Assembly (NCBI RefSeq): GCF_002564105.1
Contig: NZ_PDBX01000001.1
Coordinates: 1,736,001-1,800,000 of the forward strand
Direction of reading: 5' to 3'
DNA: 64,000 nt
Source: Collimonas sp. PA-H2
Lineage (GTDB): Bacteria; Pseudomonadota; Gammaproteobacteria; Burkholderiales; Burkholderiaceae_D
The notes beneath the pieces are model-generated. The model worked only from the letters and a program-made list of their open reading frames with translations, searched no databases and was not told where the DNA came from. Of this stretch, positions 57,003 through 64,000 are shown one piece after another. How positions within the stretch are numbered: the stretch's first letter is position 1; each line of letters opens with the position of its first letter. Made by a program: the position numbers and the translations under genes.

Positions 57003-58196
57003 ATGAATTTGATCGATCCCATCATCGCCTTCCAGGCGGAACTGCAAGCCATCCGACGTGATTTACACGCACATCCCGAACTCAACTATGAAGAACAGCG
57101 CACTTCCGACGTGGTGGCGCGCAAGCTTACCGAGTGGCAGATCCCGATCCTGCGCGGCATGGGCGTCACCGGTGTTGTCGGTATCATAAAGAACGGCAGC
57201 AGCGGCCGCGCTGTCGGCTTGCGTGCCGATATGGATGCCTTGCCGGTGCAAGAGTTGAATACTTTTCCACATGCCTCCCAACATCAGGGCAAGATGCACG
57301 CTTGCGGGCATGACGGCCACACCGCAATGTTGCTTGGTGCGGCGCATCATCTGTCCCGGCACCGCAATTTCGACGGTACTGTATATCTGATTTTCCAGCC
57401 GGCGGAAGAAGGCGGCGGCGGTGCGCAACGCATGATCGATGATGGCTTGTTTGAGAAATGCCCTGTGGAAGCGGTGTTCGGCATGCATAACTGGCCAGGC
57501 ATGGCGACTGGCAGCTTTGGCGTGACGCCCGGGCCGATGATGGCGTCCAGTAATGAGTTCGAAGTGATCGTCACGGGCAAGGGTTCGCATGCTGCGCAGC
57601 CGCACAAAAGCGTCGATCCAGTCATGGTCGCGGTGCAGATCGCGCAAAGCTGGCAAACCATTGTTTCGCGCAACATCAACCCCAACGATCCGGCAGTGCT
57701 GTCGGTGACGCAGATTCATAGCGGCAGCGCCACCAATGTGATTCCCGATGTCGCCACGCTGATCGGCACGGTGCGGACTTTTTCATTGCCGGTGCTGGAT
57801 ACGATCGAGGCGCGCATGCGCGAAGTGGCGCAGCATACCGCGGCGGCATTCGGCGCTGAAGTGGAATTTCGCTTCCACCGTAATTATCCGCCGCTGGTGA
57901 ACCATGCCAAGGAGACTGCATTTGCAGTCGAGGTGCTGCAGGCGATGGTTGGCAGCGACAACGTCGATCCGCAGGTTGAACCGACCATGGGCGCGGAAGA
58001 TTTCGCTTTCATGCTGCAGAACAAACCGGGCTGCTATGTCTTCATTGGCAATGGCGAAGGCGCCCACCGGGACAGCGGCCACGGCCTCGGCCCCTGCAAT
58101 CTGCACAACGCCAGCTACGATTTTAACGACGACTTGCTGCCGATTGGCGCCAGTTACTGGGTTAATCTCGCTGAAACTTATTTAAAGAAACAGTAA
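57003..58196 (+). CDS. M20 amidohydrolase (hippurate hydrolase / aminoacylase-like)
   Basis: Zinc hydrolase of 397 residues. Metal and catalytic residues are in GLRADMDALPVQE, MHACGHDGHTAMLLGAAHHL and IFQPAEEGGGGAQRMIDDG; a late His and Glu occur in TMGAEDFAFML. The lid domain lies at about 190-300. Relatives release amino acids from N-acyl conjugates. Divergence from the peptide-binding gene suggests the transporter delivers its substrate. Regulation may be shared. Confidence 0.92.
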   Translation: MNLIDPIIAFQAELQAIRRDLHAHPELNYEEQRTSDVVARKLTEWQIPILRGMGVTGVVGIIKNGSSGRAVGLRADMDALPVQELNTFPHASQHQGKMHACGHDGHTAMLLGAAHHLSRHRNFDGTVYLIFQPAEEGGGGAQRMIDDGLFEKCPVEAVFGMHNWPGMATGSFGVTPGPMMASSNEFEVIVTGKGSHAAQPHKSVDPVMVAVQIAQSWQTIVSRNINPNDPAVLSVTQIHSGSATNVIPDVATLIGTVRTFSLPVLDTIEARMREVAQHTAAAFGAEVEFRFHRNYPPLVNHAKETAFAVEVLQAMVGSDNVDPQVEPTMGAEDFAFMLQNKPGCYVFIGNGEGAHRDSGHGLGPCNLHNASYDFNDDLLPIGASYWVNLAETYLKKQ

Positions 58197-58316
58197 TTGC
58201 CGAGTTGTGAGCGACGCAGCAACTACTTCCATGATGCGATCTGGCGGCTGTGATTCGATTGCGAATCACAGCATGCCGATTGCTTCCTTTCCGCCTTCTC
58301 TTTCCACATCACACAC

Positions 58317-59204
58317 ATGAATCAAATCGCAGCCGCGTACGACGTCCCTATGCAACTGGGTGAGTGCCCGCTTTGGCATGCAGCGGAAGCATCTCTTTAC
58401 TGGGTCGATATTTCAGCGATGCAGGTGCATCGGCTGCATCCTGCCGACGGCAAGCACGCCATGTGGCAGCTGGATGCCGAGCCAGGCTGCATCGGCCTGC
58501 GCGCCGGCGGCGGGCTGGTCGTCGCCATGCGCACCGGCGTGGCATGCCTGGATACGGATAGCGGCGCGCTCACCCACATCGCCGATGCGCCTTATGACAC
58601 GGCCACCGCGCGCTTCAACGATGGCCGCTGCGACGCTGCCGGCCGCTTCTGGGCAGGCACCATCTATGAGCCGCGCGACCATACCGGCGCCCAGCTGTAT
58701 GCGATCGAAAAAGGCGTGGTGCGCGCCGCCGGAAATCCGGTGACGGTCTCCAATGGCCTCGGTTTCAGCGGCGACAGCCGTACCCTGTATCACAGCGACA
58801 CCACTGCGCACAGGATCACCAGCTACGACTTCGATCTGGCCAGCGGCAAGATTGGCGCTGGCCATGTGCTCAGGCAGTTCGCCATGGACAAGAACGCGCC
58901 GGATTATGGCGGCCGCCCTGACGGCGCGGCGGTCGACAGCGAAGACGCTTACTGGTGCGCCATGTATGAGGGTGGCCGGCTGCTGCGCCTGTCGCCTGCC
59001 GGCGAAGTGTTGCAAGAGGTGATCGTACCGGTGCGCTGCCCGACCATGATGGCGTTTGGCGGACCTGATCTGCGTACGCTGTATATCACCAGCGTGCGTG
59101 AAAAACGCAGTACGGCAGAACTTGAAAAATATCCGCTGTCCGGCTGTGTCCTGGCGCTGCGCGTGGATGTACCTGGTAGAACAGAACCCGCTTATATCGC
59201 CTGA
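58317..59204 (+). CDS. SMP-30/gluconolactonase-family lactonase
   Basis: Beta-propeller protein of 295 residues. LGECPLWHAAEASLYWVDI carries the first metal ligand, RFNDGRCDAAGRFWAGTI the Asn/Asp ligands, and YHSDTTAHRITSYDFD and GRPDGAAVDSEDAYWCAMYE the later ones. It resembles L-arabinono- or glucono-lactonases that open sugar lactones. The substrate is open. It may relate to the galactonate genes about 16 kb away, but nothing local proves it. Confidence 0.9.
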   Translation: MNQIAAAYDVPMQLGECPLWHAAEASLYWVDISAMQVHRLHPADGKHAMWQLDAEPGCIGLRAGGGLVVAMRTGVACLDTDSGALTHIADAPYDTATARFNDGRCDAAGRFWAGTIYEPRDHTGAQLYAIEKGVVRAAGNPVTVSNGLGFSGDSRTLYHSDTTAHRITSYDFDLASGKIGAGHVLRQFAMDKNAPDYGGRPDGAAVDSEDAYWCAMYEGGRLLRLSPAGEVLQEVIVPVRCPTMMAFGGPDLRTLYITSVREKRSTAELEKYPLSGCVLALRVDVPGRTEPAYIA

Positions 59205-59427
59205 TTTCAATATACAGAAGCGCCGTTTTACGACACGAATTGACTGTAGTCCGGCAACAATCTTCGTTTTCGACTATTCTTTAGGGCTGTAGCTGCGCGC
59301 CGCGGCAATCCGCACCGGGGGCAATATGTGCCTGTCGGCGGCACCGTCGGCCAGCGCAACCTTTCCATGAATAAGGCGAGGGCTTGTCTGCCATTCGTTT
59401 TTTATTTTTTACGCTCGAAAGTCTTTT

Positions 59428-59976
59428 ATGCAAAAAAAACAAACCGGACTCAAGATGCTTGCTGCAGCCTGCCTGCTGGCTGGCGCTCACGCGAACAGCT
59501 TCGCCGTTGACTCTGCATCGTTCGAACTCGGTACCGGCAACAAGAGCCAACTGGCCAGGGTTGCCGCACAATGGAATTGGAACGCGCCGCTGTGGCAGGG
59601 CAGCAGCACACAACTCGGCGGCTACTGGGATCTGAGCCTGGCTGAATTCCGTCAGAACCAATACCAGAATGTTCCTGGCCAATCGAAAAACCTGACCGAC
59701 ATCGGCTTCACGCCTGTGTTCCGCTTCCAGAGCAACGATAAAAGAGGCCTGTACGGTGAAGCCGGCATCGGCGTACACCTGATGTCGCACCTGTATGACA
59801 ACAACAGCCGCCGTTTTTCGACCGCTTTTGAATTTGGCGACCACCTGGGCGCCGGCTATGTGTTCGGCAACGGCCTTGATGTCGGCATCAAGCTGCAGCA
59901 TTTCTCCAACGGCGGCATCAAGAAGCCGAACAGCGGCGCTAACTTTGCCGTGTTGCGGGTGGCTTATCCGTTCTAA
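59428..59976 (+). CDS. pagL: Lipid A 3-O-deacylase (PagL family)
   Basis: Outer-membrane beta-barrel protein of 182 residues. A signal peptide (about 1-26, ending NSFA) precedes the barrel. The catalytic His158 and Ser160 lie in LQHFSNGGIKKPN, matching the HxSN...KNPN pattern of PagL. The chain ends with aromatic Phe, as expected for BAM-inserted barrels. It removes the 3-linked acyl chain from lipid A, which lowers endotoxicity in known cases. Confidence 0.9.
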   Translation: MQKKQTGLKMLAAACLLAGAHANSFAVDSASFELGTGNKSQLARVAAQWNWNAPLWQGSSTQLGGYWDLSLAEFRQNQYQNVPGQSKNLTDIGFTPVFRFQSNDKRGLYGEAGIGVHLMSHLYDNNSRRFSTAFEFGDHLGAGYVFGNGLDVGIKLQHFSNGGIKKPNSGANFAVLRVAYPF

Positions 59977-60018
59977 TTGCGATCGTTGATCAAGATAAAA
60001 AGCAGAATACGTAAGCAG

Positions 60019-60054
60019 AAAAGCCAGTCGCGAAAGCAGACTGGCTTTTTTTTT
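60019..60054 (+). terminator. Rho-independent terminator after pagL
   Basis: AAGCCAGTC / GACTGGCTT forms a nine-bp stem with a nine-base loop, followed by a long T-run on the plus strand. It lies about 40 bases after the pagL stop. Confidence 0.88.
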
Positions 60055-60221
60055 GTCGATTTTTCGAAGGTGCTACGGAAAATATCGGAAAGATTTGGCG
60101 TCTGAGATAGCATTTTTCCGTATTGCGGTGCCGTCCGTGGCGTGAATCTTCATCGAATTTCGGCACAGCGTTGATTTTTAAGTGCATTTTTGCGGTCTTT
60201 TACAAATCGATCGCGCAAAGC

Positions 60222-60258
60222 AAAAACCCTCTGCAAGGTAAGTTGCAGAGGGTTTTTT
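60222..60258 (-). terminator. Terminator of the rRNA operon
   Basis: AAAAACCCTCTGCAA pairs with TTGCAGAGGGTTTTT around a six-base loop, giving T-runs in both directions. It lies eight bases beyond the 3' end of 5S rRNA. Confidence 0.9.
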
Positions 60259-60265
60259 AATAAAA

Positions 60266-60380
60266 GCCTGACGATGACCTACTTTCACACTGGTTGCAGC
60301 ACTATCATCGGCGCAAATTCGTTTCACGGTCCTGTTCGGGATGGGAAGGGGTGGTACCAAATCGCTATGGTCATCAGGCA
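60266..60380 (-). rRNA. rrf: 5S ribosomal RNA
   Basis: About 115 bases. On the minus strand it begins TGCCTGATGACCATAG, contains the conserved CCATCCCGAACAGG segment and GTAGGTCATCGTCAGGC at the 3' end, which pairs with the 5' end. Ends are set by this terminal helix and may be off by a base or two. Confidence 0.95.
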
Positions 60381-60571
60381 TAACTTGTAACCGCTGCTTG
60401 TTCTCCAGTAGGAGCAACAAACAACGCAATCTAGAAGAAGTAGTTTTTTATACCGAGCTCACTAGGGTGAGTGAGCCCGGTTGGGTATGAATGTCCAAAC
60501 GGTGTTGCTATCTTTGATGGATAGTCACCTAGGCAAACAAAAAAGCTCATCATATAACCTGCTAAGGTTAT

Positions 60572-63444
<2,873 letters not shown>

Positions 63445-63775
63445 CTATAACTTTAGCCTCTAGCTGCGTTCACAGCTAAAAAGCGGTTATAGAGGTATTT
63501 CTATGAGTTTAGCGTTTGCCGTATCCAAAGTGTTATCGCATTCTCCATGCAGCTTGCGCCCATGGAGTCTTTTGAGAACTCTTTACATACTTTTTGATTT
63601 GATACAATCATACCCATCCACAACAATGTCTTGTCATGGACGAATCTTTACTACTTCTTCTAGATTGTTAAAGAACGGTAAAACCAGTGATCTTAAAAAG
63701 ACCAAACCTAAATCCCAGCGCGCTACTGCGCCGACTTAGGTTTGATATTTCTTGCTTCTTCTCACCAAGGAAACT
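63445..63775 (-). other. 23S to tRNA-Ala internal transcribed spacer
   Basis: Roughly 330 bases without a gene. It holds the 5' arm of the 23S processing stem and a boxA-like antitermination element. Short open frames here are not coding. Confidence 0.8.
63666..63676 (-). promoter_or_regulatory. boxA antitermination element
   Basis: GTTCTTTAACA on the minus strand closely matches boxA (TGCTCTTTAACA), which recruits NusB-S10 for rRNA antitermination. It lies about 220 bases upstream of 23S. Confidence 0.7.
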
Positions 63776-63851
63776 TGGTGGAGGTTGACGGGATCGAACC
63801 GACGACCCCCTGCTTGCAAAGCAGGTGCTCTCCCAGCTGAGCTAAACCCCC
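63776..63851 (-). tRNA. tRNA-Ala (anticodon TGC)
   Basis: 76 bases including encoded CCA. The acceptor stem GGGGGTT / AACCTCC has the G3-U70 pair that marks alanine tRNAs. The anticodon loop is TTTGCAA, and the T-loop GGTTCGATCC is standard. Confidence 0.97.
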
Positions 63852-63860
63852 GAAACTTTA

Positions 63861-63937
63861 TGGTGGGTCTGGTTGGGCTCGAACCAACGACCCCCGCGTT
63901 ATCAACACGGTGCTCTAACCAACTGAGCTACAGACCC
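63861..63937 (-). tRNA. tRNA-Ile (anticodon GAT)
   Basis: 77 bases including encoded CCA. The acceptor stem GGGTCTG / CAGACCC is perfect, the anticodon loop contains TGATAAC and the T-loop is GGTTCGAGCC. The order Ile then Ala in the 16S-23S spacer is normal. 16S rRNA lies beyond the right edge. Confidence 0.97.
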
Positions 63938-64000
63938 GCTTGGATCAGTACGAGCCTACCATCAACTCCAGCGCTTTCACGCCGCAGCCTTTGACCGATA

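Overview
This window is chromosomal DNA from a GC-rich betaproteobacterium. The dcw cluster order, the rplM-rpsI-argC-erpA neighbourhood, the purH-fis-dusB run, the rrn order (16S off the window, tRNA-Ile, tRNA-Ala, 23S, 5S) and the protein sequences point to Burkholderiales, probably Oxalobacteraceae (Collimonas, Herbaspirillum or Janthinobacterium-like). The genus is my inference. Most genes are housekeeping or metabolic. I see no prophage, complete insertion sequence, CRISPR array or integron.

Layout. 1-4163: start of the division and cell-wall cluster on the minus strand (mraZ-rsmH-ftsL-ftsI-murE, overlapping genes) behind a promoter carrying four MraZ boxes. 4507-8235: ruvC, purH, fis, dusB. 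8327-12725: a degenerate GGDEF protein, a histidine phosphatase, a PEBP-family protein, dtd and tyrS. 12958-15623 (plus strand): an M23 peptidase and anmK. 15739-19714: erpA, a bactofilin, a coiled-coil membrane protein, argC, rpsI, rplM and the rplM promoter. 20078-22090: an OsmC-family protein, coq7 and a DUF3025 protein.

22149-27044 is a nitrate-uptake locus: nasT (ANTAR antiterminator), then nrtA-nrtB-nrtD and cobA. Ahead of nrtA I can read a sigma-54 promoter, an NtrC-like site and a two-hexaloop ANTAR leader whose second hairpin overlaps a terminator. 27189-28460: pyrC and a collapsed AAA-ATPase gene that overlaps its start. 28610-34620: glutamate/aspartate uptake (gltL, gltK, gltJ, two gltI paralogues) with gdhA. 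34828-39217: a LysR regulator, a REP-like palindrome, an Atm1-type ABC exporter, an acyl-CoA thioesterase and an IclR regulator divergent from a galactonate operon (dgoK-dgoA-dgoD, 39385-42243).

42389-50001: fadD, a fused alpha/beta-hydrolase and AMP-ligase-like protein with eroded adenylation motifs, a lipoprotein of the Aminopep family and a molybdopterin oxidoreductase. 50091-59204: a dipeptide ABC transporter operon with one M20 deacylase at its end (argE) and a second M20 hydrolase divergent from it, then an SMP-30 lactonase. 59428-59976: a PagL-type lipid A deacylase. 60222-64000: the distal part of an rRNA operon on the minus strand.

The most informative regulatory feature is the nitrate leader. 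The most unusual protein is the hydrolase/ligase fusion. A 33-bp perfect inverted repeat after nasT and the gene remnant overlapping pyrC are the clearest unexplained structural features.
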